A stretch of 64,000 nucleotides of DNA, taken from assembly GCA_041665285.1 (NCBI GenBank), contig JBAYJC010000001.1, forward strand, positions 62,001 to 126,000. The letters are read 5' to 3'. Shown in pieces: positions 32,210 through 39,190 of this stretch. Made by a program: the position numbers and the translations under genes. How positions within the stretch are numbered: the first letter of the stretch is position 1; each line of letters begins with the position of its first letter. The stretch comes from JBAYJC01 sp041665285. GTDB lineage: Bacteria > Patescibacteriota > Patescibacteriia > 2-12-FULL-60-25. The notes beneath the pieces were generated by a model. The model made no database searches. It had not been told where the DNA came from and worked only from the letters and a program-made list of their open reading frames with translations.

Positions 32210-34783
32210 ATGCAAGAAAACATCACGATTCGTGGCGCACGAGAGCATAACCTGAAAAACATCTCGTTGACGCTTCCACGTAATAAAATGATTGTCTTTA
32301 CAGGCTTGTCTGGCTCTGGCAAGTCGAGTTTGGCGTTTGATACGATTTTCGCAGAGGGTCAGCGACGCTATGTAGAGTCTTTGTCCTCGTATGCGCGACA
32401 GTTCCTTGGGCAAATGGACAAGCCTGATGTGGATGAGATCGAGGGTCTGTCGCCAGCTATCTCGATTGACCAAAAAGCGCATTCCGCGAATCCGCGCTCC
32501 ACGGTCGCGACCATCACGGAGATTTACGATTATTTGCGTGTGATGTTTGCGCGCGTGGGCCAGCCGCATTGCCCGATTTGCCGCAAGCCCATTCGCAAGA
32601 TGACCATTGATGAAATGGTGGATGCGATTTTGAAGAGAGTCGAGGAGAGCCACTCCGTCATCCTGAGCGAAGACGCGTTGGACGCGACGAAGTCGAAGGA
32701 TCTTCGATCTAGAGAAGATGAGGTCCTGGTTCTTGCGCCGATCGTTCGCGGACGTAAGGGGGAATATCACCAGCTTTTGCAGGATTTGCATGAGGCAGGA
32801 TTTTTGGAAGTGCGTGTGGATGGAAAGTTTTATCGTCTGCGCGATCGCGTGCCGCTGAGTCGATATAGCCAACACACGATCGAGCTTGTGGTGGACCGTG
32901 TGCCCCTTGGGTGGCCGATTGCAGGCAATAAGCAGTTGCGTTCGCGTCTTGCAGAGGCCATCGAATCAGCACTGGATCGTGCGAGCGATAATGTGCTCGC
33001 GATTCTTGATGATGGCAGTGAGCATCTCATGTCCGCGCGTTTTTCCTGTCCAGACGATGGGTTTGCATTTCCAGAAATCGAGCCGCGTCTTTTTTCCTTC
33101 AACTCGCCGTATGGCGCGTGTCAGACGTGTAACGGCCTTGGCACGAAGTACATCTTTTCCGAAGATCCCTGCGAAGCGTGTGAGGGCAAGCGTCTGCGTA
33201 AAGAAGCGCTCTATGTCTGGATCAATGGCAAGAGCATTGTGGATGTGACGAGCATGCCCATCCATGACGCCGCGGATTTCTTCATCGGGCTCACGCTCAA
33301 CGAAACCGAGGCGACGATCGCGGAGCCTGTCATGAAAGAGATTGTGGGCCGCTTGTCGTTTTTGCTTGACGTGGGTTTGGATTATCTGTCGCTCAGTCGT
33401 ACGGCAGGGACATTGTCTGGAGGTGAAGCGCAACGTATTCGTCTTGCCTCGCAAATCGGTTCGCGTTTGGTCGGTGCACTCTATGTCCTTGATGAACCAA
33501 CCATTGGTTTGCATCAGCGAGACAATCTGCGGCTTGTGGAAACGTTGAAAAAGCTTCGCGATATTGGGAACACAGTGATTGTCGTGGAGCATGATGAGGC
33601 GACCATCGCGGCGTCGGATTATCTTGTGGATCTTGGTCCTGGCGCAGGTCGTCATGGCGGCGAGGTGGTTGCGGCAGGGAACATGCCGCAGATTCTTCAA
33701 AACGAGAAGAGTGTGACGTGCGCCTATCTCCGCGGGGAGAAAAAGATTTCCTATCCGCTTAAGCGTCGCGCCAAAGCAAAAGAGTGGCTCACGGTCAGCG
33801 GTGCCACGGAAAATAATTTGAAAAATCTCACGGTCAAGATTCCGTTGGGGCGTTTTGTGTGTGTGACGGGGGTGTCAGGTTCTGGTAAGTCCACGCTCAT
33901 GATCGATGTGCTGTATCGCGAGCTCGCGCGTCGCCTCAATCTTTCGACGGTCAAGCCTGGCGCACACAAAGAACTCACAGGCGTGGAATGGCTGGATAAA
34001 ATTGTGGATGTGGATCAGTCGCCCATTGGTCGCACACCGCGATCCAATCCCGCGACGTACACAGGTTTGTGGGATCATGTGCGCGAGCTCTATTCGCTCA
34101 CGCCTGAGGCGCGCGTGCGTGGGTACAAGGTCGGTCGATTTTCTTTCAACAAGGCAAATGAGGGACGTTGCGAGCATTGCGAGGGCAACGGACAGATCGC
34201 CATTGAGATGCATTTCCTTCCGACAGTCTATGTGCCGTGCGATGTGTGCAAAGGCAAACGATTCAATCGTGAAACTTTGGAGGTCAAATATCGCGAGAAA
34301 AACATTGCAGACATTCTGGCTATGACCGTGGAAGAAGCAAACAAGTTTTTTCACGACATTCCACCGATTCATGACAAGTTGCGCATTCTCGAAGAGGTTG
34401 GTTTGGGATATATCCAGCTTGGCCAATCTGCCACGACTTTGTCCGGTGGCGAAGCGCAACGCATCAAATTGGGTACGGAACTGTCTCGCCGCGACACAGG
34501 GCGCACATTCTATCTTCTCGATGAGCCGACAACGGGTCTGCACTTCGAAGACATCCAAAAGCTTCTTGAAGTCCTTCACCGTCTTGCAAGCCGCGGAAAC
34601 ACGGTCTGCGTTATCGAACACAACCTCGACGTGATCAAAAACGCCGATTGGATCGTGGACCTTGGTCCAGAAGGCGGAGACAAAGGCGGCCACCTTGTTG
34701 CCGAGGGCACACCAGAGGAAGTCGCGAAAAATCCACGCAGTTTTACGGGGAAATATTTGAAGGAGGTGTTGGGAAAGAGATGA
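32210..34783 (+). CDS. uvrA: Excinuclease ABC subunit A
   Basis: An 857-residue protein, shorter than the usual ~940. It has two ABC ATPase modules: Walker A GLSGSGKSS near residue 36 and GVSGSGKST near 556, and LSGGEAQRI signatures in both halves. The second zinc module is intact (CEHC and CDVC around the FLPTVYVP hairpin). In the first, the expected C-x-x-C reads CPDD, so one ligand is Asp; its partner pair (CQTC) is present. It recognises DNA damage with UvrB. Its stop is 27 bases before the palindromic element that separates it from uvrC. Confidence 0.96.
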   Translation: MQENITIRGAREHNLKNISLTLPRNKMIVFTGLSGSGKSSLAFDTIFAEGQRRYVESLSSYARQFLGQMDKPDVDEIEGLSPAISIDQKAHSANPRSTVATITEIYDYLRVMFARVGQPHCPICRKPIRKMTIDEMVDAILKRVEESHSVILSEDALDATKSKDLRSREDEVLVLAPIVRGRKGEYHQLLQDLHEAGFLEVRVDGKFYRLRDRVPLSRYSQHTIELVVDRVPLGWPIAGNKQLRSRLAEAIESALDRASDNVLAILDDGSEHLMSARFSCPDDGFAFPEIEPRLFSFNSPYGACQTCNGLGTKYIFSEDPCEACEGKRLRKEALYVWINGKSIVDVTSMPIHDAADFFIGLTLNETEATIAEPVMKEIVGRLSFLLDVGLDYLSLSRTAGTLSGGEAQRIRLASQIGSRLVGALYVLDEPTIGLHQRDNLRLVETLKKLRDIGNTVIVVEHDEATIAASDYLVDLGPGAGRHGGEVVAAGNMPQILQNEKSVTCAYLRGEKKISYPLKRRAKAKEWLTVSGATENNLKNLTVKIPLGRFVCVTGVSGSGKSTLMIDVLYRELARRLNLSTVKPGAHKELTGVEWLDKIVDVDQSPIGRTPRSNPATYTGLWDHVRELYSLTPEARVRGYKVGRFSFNKANEGRCEHCEGNGQIAIEMHFLPTVYVPCDVCKGKRFNRETLEVKYREKNIADILAMTVEEANKFFHDIPPIHDKLRILEEVGLGYIQLGQSATTLSGGEAQRIKLGTELSRRDTGRTFYLLDEPTTGLHFEDIQKLLEVLHRLASRGNTVCVIEHNLDVIKNADWIVDLGPEGGDKGGHLVAEGTPEEVAKNPRSFTGKYLKEVLGKR

Positions 34784-34810
34784 GGGTTCCCATCGCCAAT
34801 CCTCCGGACA

Positions 34811-34902
34811 GGCTCCCACCACCCCCAACCCCTCCTCCGGGAGGAGGGGGATCTGATCAGACTCTCCCCCTCTCGGAGGGGGAGGTGGAGGGGGTGGGAG
34901 CC
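34811..34902 (+). repeat. 92-bp palindromic repeat, left copy
   Basis: Outer arms GGCTCCCACC and GGTGGGAGCC. Inner hairpin CCCCTCCTCC-G-GGAGGAGGGG, a short palindrome TCTGATCAGA, and a second hairpin CTCCCCCTC-TCG-GAGGGGGAG. It can fold as a three-way junction on either strand. It differs from the right copy at only about two positions. Confidence 0.9.
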
Positions 34903-34915
34903 AAGATCGTCGTGT

Positions 34916-35386
34916 ATGCAAAAGATCTTCAACAACAAGATCATGAAACAGAGGCGTCAAGAATTACGCAGTCGCATGCCTAAAGCGGAGGTGATTGTAT
35001 GGCGAGCACTTCGTGGTAGTGCGCTTGGTGCAAAATTTCGTCGACAGCACAGCGTTGGTAAATACGTATTGGATTTTTACTGCCCAGAAAAACATCTTGC
35101 GATTGAAATCGATGGAGATAGCCATTTTGAAGATGGCGCTGTTGAATATGATAAGGATCGTCAGATGCAGATTGAGTCACTTGGTTTACAATTCCTTCGT
35201 TTTACGAATGAAGCGGTATATACTGATATTAATAGTGTCATTGAACGCATTCAACAATGTTTGACAATCGCCACGGCTCCCACCACCCCTAACCCCTCCT
35301 CCGGACAGGCTCCCACCACCCCTAACCCCTCCTCCGGACAGGCTCCCACCACCCCTAACCCCTCCTCCGGGAGGAGGGGGATCTGA
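34916..35386 (+). CDS. DUF559 domain nuclease-like protein with repeat-encoded tail
   Basis: A 156-residue protein. Residues of about 1-115 are a DUF559 (Vsr-like, PD-(D/E)xK) domain: RRQELRSRMPKAEVIVWRALRG, KFRRQHSVGKYVLDFYCP (metal-site Asp), LAIEIDGDSHF (E-x-D) and LGLQFLRFTNEAV. The last ~35 residues (APTTPNPSSGQ twice, then APTTPNPSSGRRGI) are encoded by the 33-bp tandem repeats and the left arm of the right palindromic repeat. The stop TGA lies in the TCTGATCAG centre. Start 34916 fits the family N-terminus (KIFNN); ATG 34943 is an alternative. It could nick or process the flanking palindromes, but this is untested. Confidence 0.82.
   Translation: MQKIFNNKIMKQRRQELRSRMPKAEVIVWRALRGSALGAKFRRQHSVGKYVLDFYCPEKHLAIEIDGDSHFEDGAVEYDKDRQMQIESLGLQFLRFTNEAVYTDINSVIERIQQCLTIATAPTTPNPSSGQAPTTPNPSSGQAPTTPNPSSGRRGI
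35275..35340 (+). repeat. 33-bp tandem repeat, two full units
   Basis: Two identical 33-bp units (35275-35307, 35308-35340). A third copy of the same arm begins the right 92-bp repeat at 35341. The unit length is 11 codons, so the DUF559 frame stays open through the array. Confidence 0.95.
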
Positions 35387-35432
35387 TCAGGCTCTCCCCC
35401 TCTCGGAGGGGGAGGTGGAGGGGGTGGGAGCC
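35341..35432 (+). repeat. 92-bp palindromic repeat, right copy
   Basis: Same structure as the left copy, ending 25 bases before the chosen uvrC start. Confidence 0.9.
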
Positions 35433-35457
35433 ATTGTCGGTCATGTTTCCGCTCCGT

Positions 35458-36705
35458 ATGATCCCTTCCTCCATCCGTATCCAAAACTCCTCTCTTCCCG
35501 ATTCCCCGGGCGTGTACCTTATGAAGGATGCGCACGGGAAGGTGATTTATGTTGGGAAGGCGGTGTCTCTTAAGCGTCGCGTGCGGCAGCACTTTGATCG
35601 GCCGCATGGACAGAATATCGAAGAGATGACGCCGCTTGTTGCGTCCATCGATTATATTGAGAAGCCGACGGCCATTGAAGCCTTGATTTTGGAAGCGAAT
35701 CTCATCAAGTATTATTGGCCGAAGTTTAATGTTCGTGACAAGGACAATAAGAGTTTTTTGTATCTCGCGTTTACAAAGGAAGATTTCCCAAAACCGCTTC
35801 TCATTCGCGGGGCAGATCTTGAAGAGGCGAGCGCGAAGAAATACAAGGCGTTGTTTGGGCCATACACGTCTGCGAATTCTCTGCGCGCGGCGCTCGACCT
35901 TCTTCGCAAGACGTTTCCTTGGTCCACCTGTGTTCCAGGACAGTCACGGCCGTGCTTTTATCATCACCTTGGCCTGTGTCCTGGCGTGTGCGTGAATGCG
36001 ATTGAGAAAAAAGCCTATCAAAAGATCATTCGCGACATGATTGCGTTTTTCAACGGCAACAAGGAGCAGATTATCAAGCGCATGCGTAAGGAGATGACCG
36101 CGCTGGCGAAAGCAAAGAAATTCGAAGAAGCAACGGTCCTCCGGAATCGCATACACTCGCTTGAGCACATCAGAGACGTGGCGATTTTGAAGCGTGAAAA
36201 AGAGGATGTGGATAAAATCATGCCAGGCGAAGTCACGGTCAACTTGTTTGGCCGTATCGAAGGCTATGACATTTCGCATATTTCCGGAACGTCGTCCGTC
36301 GCGAGTATGGTGGTGTTTGAAAACGGCGCGCCAGCAAAGCAGGAGTATCGCAAGTTTCGCATCAAGTCCGTGACAGGCGCGAATGATGTGGCGTGTTTGC
36401 GAGAGACGCTGATGCGAAGGTTCCGCAATACGTGGCGTCTTCCTGACCTTCTGCTCATCGACGGCGGGCTTCCGCAGGTGCACGTTGCAGAGGAGGTCGT
36501 ACGCGAGCTTGATCTTGGCTTGCCTGTCATTGGCATTGCAAAAGGACCAGAACGTAAACGTGCAGATATCGTGTGTTCAAAAAACAATCTCGAACTCTGT
36601 CGACTCTGCGAGCAATATCTTGATCTACTCGTCCAGGTCCGCGACGAAGCACATCGCTTTGCGATTGGGTATCATCGGAAATTGAGAGAGCGATCTGCGT
36701 TTTGA
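35458..36705 (+). CDS. uvrC: Excinuclease ABC subunit C, short form
   Basis: A 415-residue protein against ~600 for typical UvrC. The GIY-YIG nuclease domain (GVYLMKDAHGKVIYVGKA), the Cys-containing linker, the UVR segment (EEATVLRNRIHSLEHI) and the RNase H-like C-terminal nuclease (GYDISHISGTSSVASMVVF, LLIDGGLPQVH) are present. The protein stops right after HRFAIGYHRK, so the tandem helix-hairpin-helix DNA-binding domain is missing. Start 35458 follows the local pattern of T before ATG; 35443 is an alternative. A terminator follows at 36776. Confidence 0.93.
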   Translation: MIPSSIRIQNSSLPDSPGVYLMKDAHGKVIYVGKAVSLKRRVRQHFDRPHGQNIEEMTPLVASIDYIEKPTAIEALILEANLIKYYWPKFNVRDKDNKSFLYLAFTKEDFPKPLLIRGADLEEASAKKYKALFGPYTSANSLRAALDLLRKTFPWSTCVPGQSRPCFYHHLGLCPGVCVNAIEKKAYQKIIRDMIAFFNGNKEQIIKRMRKEMTALAKAKKFEEATVLRNRIHSLEHIRDVAILKREKEDVDKIMPGEVTVNLFGRIEGYDISHISGTSSVASMVVFENGAPAKQEYRKFRIKSVTGANDVACLRETLMRRFRNTWRLPDLLLIDGGLPQVHVAEEVVRELDLGLPVIGIAKGPERKRADIVCSKNNLELCRLCEQYLDLLVQVRDEAHRFAIGYHRKLRERSAF

Positions 36706-36775
36706 AAATTGGTTTTTGCCTCAAACAAGCCAAAGTGGGGAGTGTAGTTATCCACAGCGAACAGAAAAGGAACGC

Positions 36776-36803
36776 AAAATAGGCTCAACCGAGCCTATTT
36801 TTG
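36776..36803 (+). terminator. uvrC terminator
   Basis: AAAATAGGCTC, AACC, GAGCCTATTTT, then TG; an 11-bp perfect stem. Confidence 0.92.
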
Positions 36804-36818
36804 TGATGGGTACAACCT

Positions 36819-36870
36819 TTGACCAGGGTAATGCCTTGGCATAGAATGGGTTTAGGTGGCAGAGAGTGGG
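36819..36870 (+). promoter_or_regulatory. mraZ promoter and MraZ-type operator
   Basis: TTGACC (36819-36824), a 17-base spacer, TAGAAT (36842-36847). Three direct repeats with 10-bp period overlap and follow it: ATGGG (36846), GTGGC (36856), GTGGG (36866). This is the spacing of known MraZ boxes, so autoregulation is likely. A second possible -10, TATAGA, lies seven bases before the mraZ ATG. Confidence 0.75.
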
Positions 36871-36886
36871 GATTATAGAGCCCTTT

Positions 36887-37318
36887 ATGTTCATCGGCGA
36901 GTATCATCACACGCTTGACGACAAAGGCCGGCTCGCCATCCCGGTCAAATTTCGTGCGTCGTTCGAGGAAGGATTGGTGGTGACGCGCGGGCTTGATCGC
37001 AGTTTGTTCCTTTACACGAGGAGCGAGTGGCAAAAACTCGCCGAAAAGCTGGCTTCCTTGCCGCTTGGTCAGGCAGATACCCGTGCTTTTGCACGGCTCA
37101 TGCTTGCAGGCGCCATGGAAGTGAGTCTTGATGCCTCGGGTCGTGTGCTTGTGCCGGAGTACTTACGTGCCTATGCCGGAATCAATAAGGGCGTAGTAGT
37201 CGTGGGTCTCTACAATCGGTGCGAGATGTGGGATGAGGAGACGTGGAAAACGTATGCCAGGGAGACTGAACTGCACGGCAATGAGATTGCCGAACGGCTA
37301 GGTGGCTTAGGCATGTGA
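36887..37318 (+). CDS. mraZ: Division/cell-wall cluster regulator MraZ
   Basis: A 143-residue protein with two SpoVT-AbrB-like halves carrying the family DxxGR motif (LDDKGRLAIPVKFR and LDASGRVLVPEYLR). MraZ is a ring-shaped repressor of its own division gene cluster, and matching operator repeats lie directly upstream. The start at 36887 (MFIGEYHHTLD) is family-typical; an in-frame upstream ATG falls inside the operator region. The stop overlaps the region just before rsmH. Confidence 0.95.
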   Translation: MFIGEYHHTLDDKGRLAIPVKFRASFEEGLVVTRGLDRSLFLYTRSEWQKLAEKLASLPLGQADTRAFARLMLAGAMEVSLDASGRVLVPEYLRAYAGINKGVVVVGLYNRCEMWDEETWKTYARETELHGNEIAERLGGLGM

Positions 37319-37320
37319 TT

Positions 37321-38217
37321 ATGGAAGATATCAAACACATTGCCGTGCTTGTCGAGGAGTGCCTGCACGCGCTGAACGTCCATCCAGGTGGCACCTATGT
37401 TGATGCTACGCTTGGTGGCGGCACGCATACGTCAGAAATCCTCGCACAATCTGCGCCAGATGGACGCGTTGCGTCATTCGACGTGGATCCTACGGCGCTC
37501 AAGCGTGCGAGTGAGCGATTTGCTTCTGCGGGAGAGCGTTGGATCGGGATCGAGGCAAACTTTCGGCACATCGCAGAGGTGGTGCGTGAAAAGAGCCTTG
37601 CTCCGGTCGATGGTATCTTGATTGATCTCGGGTTCTCCTCTGATGAGCTCGCAGATCGCACAAAGGGTCTCTCGTTTCTCGAAGATGGCCCGCTCGATAT
37701 GCGACTAGGACCGCAGGCGAATGAGGATGGGTTGACTGCCGCAGAGATTGTGAACAGTTGGCAGAGGTTCGAGATTGAGAAAGTGTTGAAAAACTTTGGA
37801 GAAGAAAAGTTCGCCTATCGTATCAGCGAAGCTATCGTAACGGCACGAAAAACAGCACGCATTATTGGTACGCTCGATCTCGTGGCGATTATTCGCCAGG
37901 CGGTTCCGCACGATTACGAACATGGACGGATTCATCCAGCGACACGCACCTTTCAAGCCTTGCGTATTGCGGTGAACGACGAGCTTGAGAATCTGAAACG
38001 GGCGATCAACGGCAGTCGTGAAATTCTGAAAACGGGTGGGCGTCTCGCCATCATCTCCTTTCATTCGCTCGAAGATCGCATCGTGAAACAGCAATTTCGG
38101 GACGCAGAAGATCTGATCGTGATCACGAAAAAACCGTTGATTCCATCAGAAGAAGAGCAAGCAAGCAATCCGCGAAGCAGGAGCGCAAAACTCCGGATAG
38201 CGGAAAAGATCTCGTAA
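37321..38217 (+). CDS. rsmH: 16S rRNA (cytosine1402-N4)-methyltransferase
   Basis: A 298-residue protein with HIAVLVEECLHAL, the AdoMet motif YVDATLGGGTHTSEIL, GILIDLGFSSDEL, LDMRLG, and the C-terminal SFHSLEDRIVKQQF of RsmH/MraW. It methylates C1402 in the ribosomal P site. It starts two bases after the mraZ stop, as in the standard dcw order. Confidence 0.95.
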   Translation: MEDIKHIAVLVEECLHALNVHPGGTYVDATLGGGTHTSEILAQSAPDGRVASFDVDPTALKRASERFASAGERWIGIEANFRHIAEVVREKSLAPVDGILIDLGFSSDELADRTKGLSFLEDGPLDMRLGPQANEDGLTAAEIVNSWQRFEIEKVLKNFGEEKFAYRISEAIVTARKTARIIGTLDLVAIIRQAVPHDYEHGRIHPATRTFQALRIAVNDELENLKRAINGSREILKTGGRLAIISFHSLEDRIVKQQFRDAEDLIVITKKPLIPSEEEQASNPRSRSAKLRIAEKIS

Positions 38218-38238
38218 CATTGGACCTTAGACTCATCT

Positions 38239-38607
38239 ATGCCCCATGCGCACATGATTTCCATGAAGCGGCCACAGGAGACCCTGGGTCTACCTGTTCC
38301 CTTTGGCCGTCGCTTGGTTTCCATGGGCAAGGGCACATGGATGGTGGGTTTGGGTTTGGTGACGCTGTTATGCGGCGGAATCTATATTTATGAAGTGAGC
38401 CAAGCGGCTTCCAAGAGTTTTGCCTTGCGTTCTTTAGAAAAACAGCGTGATCGATTGCAGGAATCCGTGAGTGCATTAGAAGCGCGTGCGGCAGAGATGC
38501 AATCCATGCGCGCTATGCAGGAACGTATTCAGGGGATGGGGTATGTCCCTGTAGAGAACCCAGAATTTATCGAATACACTCGTCCTTCTTACGCGCTTGC
38601 CAAATAG
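38239..38607 (+). CDS. FtsL-like division protein
   Basis: A 122-residue protein with one transmembrane helix (about 34-54), then a coiled-coil segment (about 60-105) and a short tail. The topology, size and position directly after rsmH match FtsL. FtsL sequences diverge strongly, so the call rests on context and shape. The cluster stops here, without ftsI or murE, and is followed by a structured RNA and terminator. Confidence 0.72.
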   Translation: MPHAHMISMKRPQETLGLPVPFGRRLVSMGKGTWMVGLGLVTLLCGGIYIYEVSQAASKSFALRSLEKQRDRLQESVSALEARAAEMQSMRAMQERIQGMGYVPVENPEFIEYTRPSYALAK

Positions 38608-38612
38608 GGATA

Positions 38613-38735
38613 GCACTGCGGCCTATTCCGTCCCATGCTTGCGGAATAGTACGCAGTGCCGTCTCGCCGAAGGATGCTCAACAAGTTTGGCGGTGCGTAC
38701 TCCTCCATCATTGGCGTGCATGGGGGAGTTTTTTT
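38613..38735 (+). ncRNA. Structured RNA of unknown class with terminal terminator
   Basis: Directly after the FtsL-like stop. Stem 1 is GCACTGCG (38613-38620) with CGCAGTGC (38652-38659), then an internal loop and CTATTCCG (38623-38630) with CGGAATAG (38642-38649). A possible small stem follows, CGCC (38665) with GGCG (38689). It ends in a terminator: ACTCCTCCAT (38699-38708) with ATGGGGGAGT (38720-38729) and six or more T. The 16 bp of stem 1 are far more than a terminator needs. It matches no riboswitch consensus I know. It could be a processed 3' UTR RNA. Confidence 0.55.
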
Positions 38736-38775
38736 CTACAGCAAAGGGTGAGCTTTTGTGCTACAATGTTCGCGT

Positions 38776-39183
38776 ATGATTTCGCGCATTGAGTCTGTTA
38801 CGAGCTACGTTTTATTTGAGCTTGTCGGGAGCGTGATACGATTTCCGTTCTGGTGGTACGGAGAAGGGCTCCACGATATGATTGAGTGGTCGCGCGAAGG
38901 ATTGCGCTATCGATGGCGAAGCTATGGGATCGCATTGTGGGTCAAGCATTTTTTTGTACCCATGTATGGTGCGTATGATTGGCCAGGTCGGTTGATCAGC
39001 GTCCTTGTGCGTTTTGTGATGATTATTGCGCGTTGTTTTGCCATCGTGGTGGAGGCAATGGTCTATGCTGTTCTCTTGTTCCTTTGGCTGTTTGCGCCGC
39101 TCTTTGTTGTCAGTATGTTTCTATTAAGCCTCTTTCAAGGTACTTTTTTGACGTTCGCCTCGTTTGGCGCGCCTGCATACTAG
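38776..39183 (+). CDS. Small hypothetical membrane protein
   Basis: A 135-residue protein with an amphipathic aromatic N-terminal part and two hydrophobic helices (about 78-96 and 100-128). No family was recognised. TACAAT lies eight bases before the ATG, a leaderless arrangement. It lies seven bases before the membrane-anchored Clp ATPase and is probably co-transcribed, so it may be an accessory membrane subunit of that machine. Confidence 0.75.
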   Translation: MISRIESVTSYVLFELVGSVIRFPFWWYGEGLHDMIEWSREGLRYRWRSYGIALWVKHFFVPMYGAYDWPGRLISVLVRFVMIIARCFAIVVEAMVYAVLLFLWLFAPLFVVSMFLLSLFQGTFLTFASFGAPAY

Positions 39184-39190
39184 ATCACCT

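Larger units (their letters stand above)
34801..35432 (+). mobile_element. Putative palindrome-flanked DUF559 element
   Basis: Two 92-bp repeats in direct orientation (34811-34902 and 35341-35432) flank one DUF559-type nuclease gene. A 10-bp remnant (34801-34810) and two full 33-bp tandem units (35275-35340) precede the left and right copies. Each 92-bp copy ends in GGCTCCCACC / GGTGGGAGCC and contains two inner hairpins. The block sits exactly between uvrA and uvrC and is absent from the logic of either gene, so it looks inserted. Mobility is inference; no transposase or target-site duplication was identified. Confidence 0.6.

Noticed and set aside
35275..35373. Three-copy 33-bp array as a CRISPR
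   Set aside because: The units are contiguous with no spacers, are part of a larger palindromic repeat, and no cas genes are present.
36207..36756. Two exact DnaA-box 9-mers (TGTGGATAA at 36207, TTATCCACA at 36748) as a possible origin
   Set aside because: Only two, 540 bp apart, one inside uvrC coding sequence; no AT-rich unwinding region or dnaA/dnaN neighbours.
38661..38700. GCCGAAGGATGCTCAA segment as a glycine-riboswitch core
   Set aside because: The short match lacks the rest of the glycine aptamer, and the next gene is not a glycine-related gene and has its own promoter after the terminator.
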